Below, in pieces: positions 34,665 through 43,194 of a DNA stretch of 64,000 nucleotides. This DNA is from Desulfolucanica intricata. Lineage in GTDB: Bacteria; Bacillota; Desulfotomaculia; Desulfotomaculales; Desulfofarciminaceae. Each line of letters starts with the position of its first letter. Within the stretch, counting starts at the first letter, position 1. Under the pieces are notes generated by a model. That model did no database searches. It was not told the DNA's origin and saw nothing but the letters and a program-made list of their open reading frames with translations. The DNA lies in the NCBI RefSeq assembly GCF_001592105.1, contig NZ_BCWE01000001.1:104400-168399 (forward strand). Direction: 5' to 3'. The position numbers and the translations under genes were made by a program.

Positions 34665-35864
34665 CTATCTTTCATTATCCTTATAATTCTCCCTTTCCGG
34701 TATGTTCAAAACTAATCGGTATGCCTCAAGTACCTTCTTATTAACCACCTGTTCATCAAAAAATTCCTCGGCCCGTTCTCTTCCGGCCCGCCCCATTTGG
34801 CTGCGAAGTCCCGGGTTCTCTAAAAGCCTCCACAGAGACCTACCCAAGGCAGTAAAATCCCCGGGCTTGATAAGAATACCGGTCTGATCCGGCTCTATAA
34901 TTTCCCGGCAACCTCTAATGTCAGTGGCTATACAAGGTAACTCCATAGCCTGGGCCTCAATTAATGAGCGAGGCAAGCCTTCCCGGTAAGAAGGTAGGAC
35001 GTAAATGTCTGAGATAGCCAACAAATTCGCTATATCTCTGCGTAGTCCAAGAATTTTAACCCGATCCTCCAGTTTATACCCCTTGATTTTACTAAGAATA
35101 ACCGGTAAATATCCCTCATCCGGGCCAATTAGCAGTGTCTTCCATGACAATTGCCGGATCATATGCAAAGCATCAATTAAATCGTGAAAGCCTTTTTCCG
35201 GATTAATTCGGCCAATCATTGTAATTACCGGCTCATCTTCACGAATCCCCAAGGCAAACCTGAAAGCAATTTTTTGCTTCATAGTAAATCTCACCGGGTT
35301 AAACTGCGTTAAATCAACCCCGTTACCGATATGCACAAGTGGGCCGGCCCGGGGGTGGATCGCTAATTTCTCCGCAGTAAGAATATCCTCTCGGCTCTGA
35401 GACAGCATTACATCTGTCAGCTTCCCGGCAATTTTCTCAATCCCCTGGTACAACTTCCTTTTTAGAAAAGACATATCCTCATGAAAGGGAAAACCATGTA
35501 TCGTGTGAACTATATGAGGCACTCCGGCGAGGCGGGCAGCAATTCTACCCACCACTCCGGCTTTGGAGGTATGTGTATGTACCAAATCCGGTTTTACCTC
35601 GCGAAAGTATTTGGATAAGTTCAAGATGCTTTTTATATCTCCGACCGGCTTGATAGCACGATCAATATATAACTCTTCTACTGGAAAACCCATTTCCCGT
35701 AAAAGTTCAGTTTCCGCTGACGGACTGAAAACAAACCGTACTTCCAAGCCAGCCTCTCTCTGGTGCTGACACTGTGTTAAAAGAGCCTTGTAGGCAGTGA
35801 TACCTATAGTTGTAACGTGAATAACCAGAGGGCGGGATCTTTTTGAGAGATTAACCGTCAACAT
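34665..35864 (-). CDS. Family 4 glycosyltransferase
   Basis: A 399-residue retaining GT-B enzyme. It has VIHVTTIGITAYKALLTQC at the N-terminus, HTHTSKAGVVGRIAARLAG, HGFPFHEDMSF, then IGRINPEKGFHDLIDAL (donor loop) and the E-x7-E region in PSYREGLPRSLIEAQAMELP. It resembles WcaL/PelF/CapM-type transferases of polymer loci. The ATG at 35864 follows GGGGGAATCG; a seven-codon extension upstream lacks a site. It overlaps the epimerase by 14 bases, hence coupled. Confidence 0.93.
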   Translation of the reverse strand: MLTVNLSKRSRPLVIHVTTIGITAYKALLTQCQHQREAGLEVRFVFSPSAETELLREMGFPVEELYIDRAIKPVGDIKSILNLSKYFREVKPDLVHTHTSKAGVVGRIAARLAGVPHIVHTIHGFPFHEDMSFLKRKLYQGIEKIAGKLTDVMLSQSREDILTAEKLAIHPRAGPLVHIGNGVDLTQFNPVRFTMKQKIAFRFALGIREDEPVITMIGRINPEKGFHDLIDALHMIRQLSWKTLLIGPDEGYLPVILSKIKGYKLEDRVKILGLRRDIANLLAISDIYVLPSYREGLPRSLIEAQAMELPCIATDIRGCREIIEPDQTGILIKPGDFTALGRSLWRLLENPGLRSQMGRAGRERAEEFFDEQVVNKKVLEAYRLVLNIPERENYKDNER

Positions 35865-36792
35865 CGATTCCCCCAAACCATGCAACTGTTTGACGTAACC
35901 CCGCCTCCAAACTCACTTCCGGGTAGTAGCCCAAAACGGAACGGGCCTTTTCAATAGCCGCCAGGGAATGCTTAACATCACCGGGGCGGGAATCAGTATA
36001 TACCGGTTCAACTTCCCTACCGGTAATTTTTTTTAACAAATTAAGTAGTTCATTAAGACTAATCCTATTCCCACAGGCAATATTAAAAACTTCCCCGGCG
36101 GCTCCCGGAGCCTTAGCTGCCAATAAATTAGCTTTTATCACATCTGAAATAAAAGTAAAGTCCCGGGATTGCTCTCCGTCTCCATATATGGTTGGTGCAT
36201 TTCCCTTTAACAAAGCAGTTATAAATTTTGGTATTACAGCAGCATACTGGGACTCGGGATTCTGCCGCGGGCCAAAAACGTTAAAATACCTTAAGCCCAC
36301 TGTTTCCAAACCGTATAAATTATAAAAAATTCTCCCGTAAACTTCCTTGGTCAACTTCGAGGCCGCATAAGGAGACATGGGTCTGGTTAGCATGGTTTCC
36401 TCTTTGGGTAGTTTTTCATTACTGCCGTAAACCGAAGAAGAAGAAGCATAAACTACCCTTTTAACCCCATGATCCCTGGCCGCCAAAAAAACATTTAAGG
36501 TACCGTCACTATTCACCCGGTGTGTGGTATACGGATCCGCTACTGACCTGGGTACGGAAGGGAGGGCTGCCTGGTGAAATACCACATCGACCCCTTCGAC
36601 TGCCCTTTGTACATCATCTTGATTTCGCAAATCACTCACAATAAGATCAATTTTATTAATAACAGACATAATATTTTCAAATTTTCCGGTTGCAAAATTA
36701 TCAAAAACGCGGACTTTATGTCCCTGCTCTACCAGGGTATGCACTAAGTTTGAACCGATAAACCCGGCCCCGCCGGTAACCAAACATTTCAA
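35851..36792 (-). CDS. UDP-sugar epimerase, GalE-like
   Basis: A 313-residue extended short-chain dehydrogenase with GGAGFIGSNLVHTL (NAD), SSSSVYG (Ser) and the intact YAASK catalytic pair, plus RYFNVFGPRQNPESQYAAVIP and the C-terminal GEVFNIACGNR. The FNVFGPRQ segment is typical of Gne/WbpP-type UDP-GlcNAc or UDP-Glc 4-epimerases. Start is TTG with GGGAG nine bases upstream. It reads with the Wzz-like and SH3 genes. The exact substrate is undetermined. Confidence 0.93.
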   Translation of the reverse strand: MKCLVTGGAGFIGSNLVHTLVEQGHKVRVFDNFATGKFENIMSVINKIDLIVSDLRNQDDVQRAVEGVDVVFHQAALPSVPRSVADPYTTHRVNSDGTLNVFLAARDHGVKRVVYASSSSVYGSNEKLPKEETMLTRPMSPYAASKLTKEVYGRIFYNLYGLETVGLRYFNVFGPRQNPESQYAAVIPKFITALLKGNAPTIYGDGEQSRDFTFISDVIKANLLAAKAPGAAGEVFNIACGNRISLNELLNLLKKITGREVEPVYTDSRPGDVKHSLAAIEKARSVLGYYPEVSLEAGLRQTVAWFGGIDVDG

Positions 36793-36808
36793 TTAACCCA
36801 ACTCCCTT

Positions 36809-37567
36809 TTAATTTTGCTTTTCTTCTTTGTGACTGTCTTCTTCATGTTTGTTATAATCTTTATGTGCTTTATAATCTTCATGCCCTTTATAAATTTCCT
36901 CAGTATCTTGGGTCGGGTAAATTATTGCTTGATTTGGAATAACCGGTTGATAAATTGATTGTGACTCCTTCTTTTCATCATCTCTTATCGAAGCTCTCAT
37001 AAACGCTATGCCTAAAATAATCAATGTACCTATTACCCCGGCCAGTAATACGTTTAATATATGATTGGGCCAAATAGGTTTGCCAGGTGGTGAAGCAGCA
37101 TCAACAATCTGAATGTTATCAAAATTCATCATTTCTGCTACTTTTTCCGATAGTACCCGGGCCATTTCATTGGCCAGCATAGCTGATAACGTCGGGTTGG
37201 AATCCTCCACCGATATTTTAAATAATTCCGTATTGCTCAATAGTTCCACATTTACTTTTTGCCTTAGACTTTCTGCTGACATCTTTAAATTATTTTGTTT
37301 GATTACTTCATTCAAAATAAGTGTACTTTTTGCTAGTTCAGTATACGATTTAACAAGCTTTTGATTCAGCATAATTGTTTGCAATGTTACGTCATAAGAA
37401 GTACCGACTGACGGTTGCCTAAAAACCATTAAGGTTGTTGATGACCTGTATACAGGCGCTATAACATACAAGCTTATAACTGCACTAATTACCATCGCCA
37501 GAACAGGAACTGCGATTAGTGCTATTTTCATTTCATTAAGCGCATTAATAACTTCTCTAGCCCTCAC
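36809..37567 (-). CDS. Wzz/YveK-like chain-length determinant with His/Lys-rich tail
   Basis: A 252-residue membrane protein of the polysaccharide co-polymerase family that sets chain length. It has a first helix (about 16-38), a periplasmic-side domain with the YRSSTTLMVFRQPS start, and a second helix (about 172-190) after PPGKPIWPNHILN, a proline-rich motif of the family. The C-terminal tail holds three near copies of YK-x-H-x-DY (HEDY, HKDY, NKHEED) and is rich in His, Lys and Glu. No BY-kinase is adjacent. GTG start after GGGGG. Confidence 0.88.
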   Translation of the reverse strand: MRAREVINALNEMKIALIAVPVLAMVISAVISLYVIAPVYRSSTTLMVFRQPSVGTSYDVTLQTIMLNQKLVKSYTELAKSTLILNEVIKQNNLKMSAESLRQKVNVELLSNTELFKISVEDSNPTLSAMLANEMARVLSEKVAEMMNFDNIQIVDAASPPGKPIWPNHILNVLLAGVIGTLIILGIAFMRASIRDDEKKESQSIYQPVIPNQAIIYPTQDTEEIYKGHEDYKAHKDYNKHEEDSHKEEKQN

Positions 37568-37614
37568 AAAGTTTACCCCCTCAAATCCTTAAGTATATAA
37601 CTTTACACATCTTC

Positions 37615-38121
37615 CTACTGGGCTGCTTCTCCGGGTAATGCTTGTTCCGGGATCTTCTCTTCCGGTAAAGCTTGAACGTGCCTTTTTAACACCCACCCGG
37701 TTAAACCATATCCGGTTTGTATATTTACCAAATCCAGATCTGCAGGAGCATCTAAAACTGTTAGGATATTACCATAATTAACCGAACCAAGTATTCTAGC
37801 ATCGGGATCCGTTGATGCTCTAACATAAAGCTCTACAGCTGTTACCACAACCTTTTTTCCTTTTTTTATACCATCATCCGAAGATGTATCTTTCGGAGTC
37901 GTTTCAACTATTTTTATGTTTGGTGGCTTTGAATGATAGGAGTATTCTTGAATGTCAGGAGAGGGAGCACTTACCAGTGCCGCTACCACTCCACCAATAG
38001 AGCAACAGGTTAAGATTATCCATAATTTAGCGGAACGTTTTCTTAACTCCAGTTGTATTACACTAATAAAACAAAAAAGACAAGCTAATGAAATTAAAAT
38101 AATAATCAGCCACAACCACAT
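37615..38121 (-). CDS. Membrane-anchored SH3b-domain protein
   Basis: A 168-residue protein with two N-terminal hydrophobic helices (about 2-22 and 33-50) followed by a linker and a bacterial SH3 domain (about 88-150: VVVTAVELYVRASTDPDARILGSV, ending GYGLTGWVLKRHV). SH3b domains bind cell-wall or surface polymers. GGAGAGG precedes the ATG. It opens the minus-strand unit with the Wzz-like, epimerase and glycosyltransferase genes. Function in surface assembly is inferred. Confidence 0.8.
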   Translation of the reverse strand: MWLWLIIILISLACLFCFISVIQLELRKRSAKLWIILTCCSIGGVVAALVSAPSPDIQEYSYHSKPPNIKIVETTPKDTSSDDGIKKGKKVVVTAVELYVRASTDPDARILGSVNYGNILTVLDAPADLDLVNIQTGYGLTGWVLKRHVQALPEEKIPEQALPGEAAQ

Positions 38122-38550
38122 TTTGTAGACCTCTCCTTAGCTTTAATATCTTCATTTAAATGAAGATGCCTTAAAGAATACAACATGCCTAATTATCGTT
38201 TTATAAACACTCAATTAAATATTTCATATAAACACCTCCATCTTGATTTAATAACGTATAAAAAGCTCCCTATCATTCAATTCAAATTAAAGAATTATGG
38301 TTTTTAAGTATAAAACCTTACCGGTTAATTTACAGACCTATCATTTGTGTTTATGATTTCGCGTTATATTATGTCTATTTGCAACCAGATGTTACAAAAT
38401 AAAAAAATGAATCTTACTTTCTTACAATAACCCTAAATTAGGAACACCTTTTTATTTATTACATAGAATATTTTGAGCATTCGCTCCAGACCTAATAAAT
38501 AAGGAGGTGTAATCTTTTATAGTAAATTTCATAAGGAGGTTTTGCCTGTC
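38122..38550. other. Divergent control region with a 20-bp palindrome
   Basis: An AT-rich gap of about 430 bases. A perfect 20-bp palindrome with ATCTTCATTT/AAATGAAGAT arms is at 38148-38167, near the SH3 gene start. An AGGAGG at 38502-38507 and a second AAGGAGG at 38533-38539 precede the rhodanese start; only the second fits. A GGAGGTG on the minus strand heads an eight-codon frame that I do not call. No convincing promoter was found. Confidence 0.5.
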
Positions 38551-39441
38551 TTGAAAATTAACAGACTTTTTTTCTTAGGTTTAGTTTTATCCTTAGTCGC
38601 ATTTCTACTTATCGGATGTAATAAGGGAGAAGAGAAGGTTGTAGAGGTTAAAAAAGCAGAACCTTATGCTCACCCGGAAGCCTTAATCAGTGCGGATCAA
38701 TTGAAGAGAATATTAATGCAACCTAATTTAACCATTATAGACACCCGGCCACAAGAAGATTATTTACAAGAACATATACCCGGAGCTATACATTTTAAGG
38801 TCAAACTAGTTTTAGATCCCAACCGTAAGGGGAGATTTGCTTCTGCCGGAATTCTCAGCCGGTATATGCGTCAATACGGTATTAACAGTACTGATCACAT
38901 CGTAGTCTATAGCGATGATTACAGTCATGCCAGGTTATGGTGCAGCCTGAACATGTATGGCATTAAAAATGTACAAATTCTAAACGGTGGATTTGCTCAA
39001 TGGAAAAACAAAGGTTACGAGACTGCAACCGGGCGTGAAAGAAAAGCTAAACTCGGGAAATTTGTACCCGGGGAAAAAACCAATACTATTATTAATACTG
39101 AGCAAGTTTCAGCCGCAGTAAGAACATCTGATAATGTCATTATAGATGCCCGCTCACTTGATGAATACAGCAGCGGACACATACCGGGAGCAATAAATAT
39201 ACCCTGCGATCAACTAATAAATGAAGATGGAACCTTTAAAAGCATCTCCGAATTGAAGAAGATCTTTAATAAGTATGTAACTTCGGATAAACAAATAATA
39301 GTTTATTCTCGAAATGCCACCAGATCTTCTTACTTATTCTTTGTTTTGAACAAATTGTTGGGATACGAAAACGTAAAAATTTATGACGGTTATCGTATAT
39401 ACTGGGCTCCCCATAAAGCCAGAGAAAAAGGAATCAACTAG
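38551..39441 (+). CDS. Lipoprotein with two rhodanese domains lacking active-site Cys
   Basis: A 296-residue exported protein. The signal peptide ends in the lipobox LLIGC (Cys 23), so it is lipid-anchored outside the membrane. Rhodanese domain 1 spans about 45-155 (IIDTRPQEDYLQEHIPGAIHF) and domain 2 about 175-290 (VIIDARSLDEYSSGHIPGAINIP). Where active sulfurtransferases have Cys, domain 1 reads VVYSDDYSHARL and domain 2 reads VYSRNATRSS, so neither carries the catalytic residue. TTG at 38551 follows AAGGAGG by 11 bases. It heads the CysC/sulfotransferase unit. A scaffold or binding role is more likely than sulfur transfer. Confidence 0.88.
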   Translation: MKINRLFFLGLVLSLVAFLLIGCNKGEEKVVEVKKAEPYAHPEALISADQLKRILMQPNLTIIDTRPQEDYLQEHIPGAIHFKVKLVLDPNRKGRFASAGILSRYMRQYGINSTDHIVVYSDDYSHARLWCSLNMYGIKNVQILNGGFAQWKNKGYETATGRERKAKLGKFVPGEKTNTIINTEQVSAAVRTSDNVIIDARSLDEYSSGHIPGAINIPCDQLINEDGTFKSISELKKIFNKYVTSDKQIIVYSRNATRSSYLFFVLNKLLGYENVKIYDGYRIYWAPHKAREKGIN

Positions 39442-39482
39442 TTAAACATAAATGCTTTAAAGCTGTTTGAAGGGGAGTTAAT

Positions 39483-40079
39483 ATGGTTAAATCTAATGTC
39501 GTGTGGCATACACAATCAATTACTAAAGAACACCGGCAGCGACTAAAGAAACATAAAAGTTTTGTCCTATGGTTCACTGGCTTATCGGCATCAGGCAAAT
39601 CTACACTTGCCAATGCCCTCGAATGTAAACTGCACAAGATGAACATTCATACCTATTTGTTAGATGGTGACAACATTCGTCAAGGATTAAATAAAGATTT
39701 AGATTTCAGCAAAAAAGACCGTAGGGAAAATATCAGGCGTGTAGCAGAGGTGACAAAACTTTTTGTGGATGCAGGTATAGTGGTGCTGACAGCGTTTATT
39801 TCACCCTACCGGACGGACCGAGAAATGGCCCGCCAGTTATTTAATCCGGGGGTATTTATTGAAATATACGTCAAATGTCCCTTAGAAATATGCGAAAAAA
39901 GAGATCCAAAAGGTCTTTACAAAAAAGCAAGAAGTGGTAGTATTCCGTTATTTACAGGGATATCAGCACCTTATGAAGAACCTGTCAAGCCGGAAATCGT
40001 GGTCGATACACAAAACAATACTGTCAATGAAATTGTAGATCAAATTATAGATTATTTAAAAACAAAACAAAACTTGTAA
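39483..40079 (+). CDS. cysC: Adenylylsulfate (APS) kinase
   Basis: A 198-residue kinase that phosphorylates APS at the 3' position to give PAPS, the sulfate donor. The P-loop GLSASGKST is at residues 33-41, with [39 protein letters not shown] and [18 protein letters not shown] following; all family motifs are intact. It sits between the rhodanese lipoprotein and a sulfotransferase, which consumes PAPS, so its role here is probably glycan sulfation rather than assimilation. GGGGAG precedes the ATG. A strong terminator follows. Confidence 0.97.
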   Translation: MVKSNVVWHTQSITKEHRQRLKKHKSFVLWFTGLSASGKSTLANALECKLHKMNIHTYLLDGDNIRQGLNKDLDFSKKDRRENIRRVAEVTKLFVDAGIVVLTAFISPYRTDREMARQLFNPGVFIEIYVKCPLEICEKRDPKGLYKKARSGSIPLFTGISAPYEEPVKPEIVVDTQNNTVNEIVDQIIDYLKTKQNL

Positions 40080-40136
40080 ATCTAAATTTTTCTCCCTATT
40101 GAGGTAAAAGAAAAACTTATGCCAAGATCCTTGCTT

Positions 40137-40188
40137 AAGACCCTCTATGTCAATGGGATAATCAACTCTTATTGACATAAAGGGTCTT
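40137..40188 (+). terminator. Long terminator after cysC
   Basis: Arms of about 18 bases, AAGACCCTCTATGTCAAT with ATTGACATAAAGGGTCTT, one mismatch, 16-base loop, then ATCATT. It separates cysC from the sulfotransferase gene. Confidence 0.8.
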
Positions 40189-40229
40189 ATCATTAGAAAC
40201 CTGGTAACACCTGTGAAAGGAGTAGATAC

Positions 40230-41195
40230 ATGAATTCCAATACAAGTAATACATTTAATAAGTGCTTAGATAAATTGCCTTTACGCATCCTTTACATTAT
40301 GGGTGCGGGCCGCAGTGGCTCAACGGTACTTGATACCGTTCTTGGCAATCATTCTGAGATTGAGAGTGTAGGAGAGTTAACCAATCTCCCGCGCAGCGGC
40401 TGGATTAATGATGAATACTGTGCCTGTGGCAAACGAGGCACTGACTGCCCGTTCTGGTCGGATGTCCGGCGGGAGTGGGTTAGGCGCACCGGCGTGGATG
40501 ATCCTAAAGGGTATCTGGCCCTGCAAAGCACTTTCGAGCGCTTCAGACGGTGGCCCCGGCTGTTAAAAGAGCGACGCCGGCCATCTCCGCAGTTTCAGAT
40601 TTATGCTGAACAAACCCGGGCACTTTTTGAAGCCGTTCGTACGGTAAGCGGTAAATCGATTATCGTAGACTCCTCTAAGAATCCGACCCGCGCCTTTGCC
40701 CTATCCATGCTGCCGAACGTCGATCTGTATTTAATTCATCTAATACGCGATGGGCGGGGAGTTATTTGGTCATATCTGAAAGCCCATCGCAAAGATGAAA
40801 AGAACGGCGTGCAGCGGGATCTGGCACCTGTCCCGGCCTGGCGCACCAGTATTAACTGGCGTTTAGTTAATTCCACTTCGGAATTTGTGTTAAAGCAAAA
40901 AATAGCAGACGGGGCATGCATTCGTTACGAAGATTTTGTTCAACAGCCAGTTAAAACCCTTAACCGTATCGGAGATATGTTAAGCATTAGTCTCGACAGC
41001 GTCGCAGATAATCTAGTATGCGGGCGCGAGGTAACGGTTGGCCACACCATTGCCGGTAACCGCGTTCGCATGTCAGGGGCAATTACCCTGCGGCCGGATT
41101 ACGAGTGGAAAGAACTGCTGCCCGGCAAAGATCGTAAAATCTTCTGGCTGCTTGCCGGCACTGTTGCCAGGAGGTACGGGTATGACAAGGTTTGA
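40230..41195 (+). CDS. PAPS-dependent sulfotransferase
   Basis: A 321-residue sulfotransferase-family enzyme. The 5'-phosphosulfate loop GAGRSGST is at residues 25-32, and the 3'-phosphate region reads IIVDSSKNPTRA near residue 152 with Arg/Ser contacts; RDGRGVIWSYLKAHRK follows. It would move sulfate from PAPS to a carbohydrate hydroxyl. It has no signal or membrane segment, so sulfation would occur on the cytosolic side, before flipping. AAAGGAG precedes the ATG. It overlaps the next glycosyltransferase by 14 bases. Confidence 0.9.
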   Translation: MNSNTSNTFNKCLDKLPLRILYIMGAGRSGSTVLDTVLGNHSEIESVGELTNLPRSGWINDEYCACGKRGTDCPFWSDVRREWVRRTGVDDPKGYLALQSTFERFRRWPRLLKERRRPSPQFQIYAEQTRALFEAVRTVSGKSIIVDSSKNPTRAFALSMLPNVDLYLIHLIRDGRGVIWSYLKAHRKDEKNGVQRDLAPVPAWRTSINWRLVNSTSEFVLKQKIADGACIRYEDFVQQPVKTLNRIGDMLSISLDSVADNLVCGREVTVGHTIAGNRVRMSGAITLRPDYEWKELLPGKDRKIFWLLAGTVARRYGYDKV

Positions 41196-42324
41196 TATTT
41201 ATATTATGTTCCTGATCAGGTCTTTAAATTACGGTGGTGCGGAACGACAGCTGGTTACCCTGGCGAGAGGACTTCATCAGTCCGGGTATAAAGTAGCCGT
41301 AGCGGTATTTTACCCCGGCGGCCCCCTGGAAAAAGATTTGGAAGAGACAAAAATAACCGTAATTCATCTCAATAAGCGCCATCGCTGGGATGTATTCGGA
41401 TTTCTATGGCGACTGGTTCGACTATTACGAACAGAAAAACCGGAAATTCTACACGGTTATCTGGGAATGCCCAACATTCTTACGGTAATGCTTAAACCCA
41501 TATTTCCGCGCATGCGCATGGTTTGGGGCGTGCGTGCATCCGATATGGATCTTGCTCGCTATGATTGGCTCTCCCGTCTAGCTTACCGAATTGAGTGTTG
41601 TCTATCCCGGTTTGCCGATTTAATCATCGCCAACTCTCATGCAGGTCTTAATTATGCCGTTAGAAATGGTTTCCCCCGGGAAAAAATGCGGGTTATCCCT
41701 AATGGCATTGATACTAACCGATTTCAACCGGACCCGGATGCCGGGGCCCGGGTCCGGAACCAGTGGGGTGTTTCCGGCAAAGAGACGCTCATAGGCTTAG
41801 TTGGACGGCTTGATCCCATGAAGGATCACCCCACCTTTCTCAAGGCTGCATCTATATTATTAAGGAACAGGAAAAATCTACGTTTCGTCTGCATTGGTGA
41901 AGGGCCTTCAGAATATAAACAAGAACTTAACGACCTTAGCCGGGAATTGGGGCTGACAGAACATCTCATCTGGGCCGGGGTTCGCAGAGATATGCCTGCT
42001 GTTTACAGCGCGCTAAATATAGCTGTATCATCTTCATACAGCGAAGGGTTTCCTAATGTTATCGGAGAAGCCATGGCCTGCGGCATACCTTGCGTGGTCA
42101 CTAATGCAGGAGATTCGGCGAAGATTGTAGGGGACCTGGGGATAGTTATTCAGCCTCAATCTCCACAGGAATTAGCCGAAGGTTTAAGAGCTATGCTGGC
42201 AGGACTTGATGATATAAAACCGGATCTGCTTCGAAAACGGATTATTCAAAACTTTAGTCTGCATAAGTTGATCGAAACCACAGAAGAAGTCTTAATTGGT
42301 CAGGAGGTATCAGGTAATGTTTAG
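41182..42324 (+). CDS. Family 4 glycosyltransferase
   Basis: A 380-residue GT-B enzyme with FLIRSLNYGGAERQLVTLARGLH (acceptor side, GT4 hallmark), LHGYLGMPNIL, VIPNGIDTNRFQPD, LVGRLDPMKDHPTFLKAA (donor loop) and SSSYSEGFPNVIGEAMACGIP, which holds the EX7E motif. The ATG at 41182 follows AGGAGG by seven bases; 48 in-frame codons upstream lie inside the sulfotransferase gene and are rejected. Overlaps on both sides (14 and 8 bases) indicate tight translational coupling with the sulfotransferase and the first transglutaminase-like gene. Confidence 0.94.
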   Translation: MTRFDIYIMFLIRSLNYGGAERQLVTLARGLHQSGYKVAVAVFYPGGPLEKDLEETKITVIHLNKRHRWDVFGFLWRLVRLLRTEKPEILHGYLGMPNILTVMLKPIFPRMRMVWGVRASDMDLARYDWLSRLAYRIECCLSRFADLIIANSHAGLNYAVRNGFPREKMRVIPNGIDTNRFQPDPDAGARVRNQWGVSGKETLIGLVGRLDPMKDHPTFLKAASILLRNRKNLRFVCIGEGPSEYKQELNDLSRELGLTEHLIWAGVRRDMPAVYSALNIAVSSSYSEGFPNVIGEAMACGIPCVVTNAGDSAKIVGDLGIVIQPQSPQELAEGLRAMLAGLDDIKPDLLRKRIIQNFSLHKLIETTEEVLIGQEVSGNV

Positions 42325-43150
42325 TCTCTCTAAGCGGAGGCGTATCCTTGGCTTTGGCCTGATTCTTGTCGGGGTAGGTTTACTTGTCATTACTGCCCTG
42401 GGACAGTGGGCAGGCTTAGGCGGTTACACCAATTTTCCGCCCCGCTCCTGGGAACGGTTTGAACCTGATTTAGTGGCAAAAACACCGGACCTCAATTCAC
42501 TCTACCGGGCGGCGGAAACCCGTGCAACCGGCTCGTTTTATGAATTGCCGCCCGCAATAGTGATGCAGGTACTTTATCAAACGGTAACCGAACGTTTTAC
42601 CCACGGTGCTCAGGCACAACATAACTTGTTTAGCAATTGGATTCTTGGAATTTTAGGGTGGCTGCCCGATAATTTATCACGGGAATTTGCGCAAATTCGC
42701 AATCCTGAGAGTGTTGTCAAATACGGTCACTCTGCTTTATGTGGCCAACAGTCCGGCGTTTTGGTACAGCTGGCTGAAAAGGCCGGTATTGATGCCAGAA
42801 TTATTGGTTTATCCGGACATGTTGTAATGGAAGCCTACTATGATCACGGATGGCATATGTACGATCCGGACATGGAAATAGTACCGCAATATAATGGTCA
42901 GGTACTTTCGCTGGCAGACCTGGAAACTTGTTCCGGATTGACTAGGCATTTTTACAGTATACGACCGGAAGCACAAAAATGGACCGGTATTATTACAACG
43001 GCTGACAATAACCATACATTTCCGGTTGGTTCAGTTTCCGTAAGCCCGAACTACTTAAAACTTGAACAGTTTTTTGAATTTCTTAAATGGATAATTCCTG
43101 TAGGTTTTATCATTCTAGGCTTTCTTTTTTTAAAAAGATTAATTAAATAA
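42317..43150 (+). CDS. Membrane-anchored transglutaminase-like protein 1
   Basis: A 277-residue protein with an N-terminal helix (about 11-30) and a C-terminal helix (about 256-274). Between them lies a transglutaminase-like fold: Cys 142 in GHSALCGQQSG, His 168 in LSGHVVMEAYY and Asp 183 in HMYDPDMEIVP make the Cys-His-Asp triad. It may act as a protease or amide-forming enzyme outside the membrane. A second copy follows 44 bases on. The chosen ATG is preceded by AGGAGG with a longer spacer of nine bases. No family name is recognised beyond the fold. Confidence 0.78.
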   Translation: MFSLSKRRRILGFGLILVGVGLLVITALGQWAGLGGYTNFPPRSWERFEPDLVAKTPDLNSLYRAAETRATGSFYELPPAIVMQVLYQTVTERFTHGAQAQHNLFSNWILGILGWLPDNLSREFAQIRNPESVVKYGHSALCGQQSGVLVQLAEKAGIDARIIGLSGHVVMEAYYDHGWHMYDPDMEIVPQYNGQVLSLADLETCSGLTRHFYSIRPEAQKWTGIITTADNNHTFPVGSVSVSPNYLKLEQFFEFLKWIIPVGFIILGFLFLKRLIK

Positions 43151-43194
43151 CTGACTATAGAGATTAATTAAGGCTAGTTTGGAGGAATTGAAAA

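Noticed and set aside
41038..41181. 48-codon N-terminal extension of the glycosyltransferase
   Set aside because: It lies wholly inside the sulfotransferase gene. The ATG at 41182 has an AGGAGG site at the right distance and gives the GT4 N-terminus.
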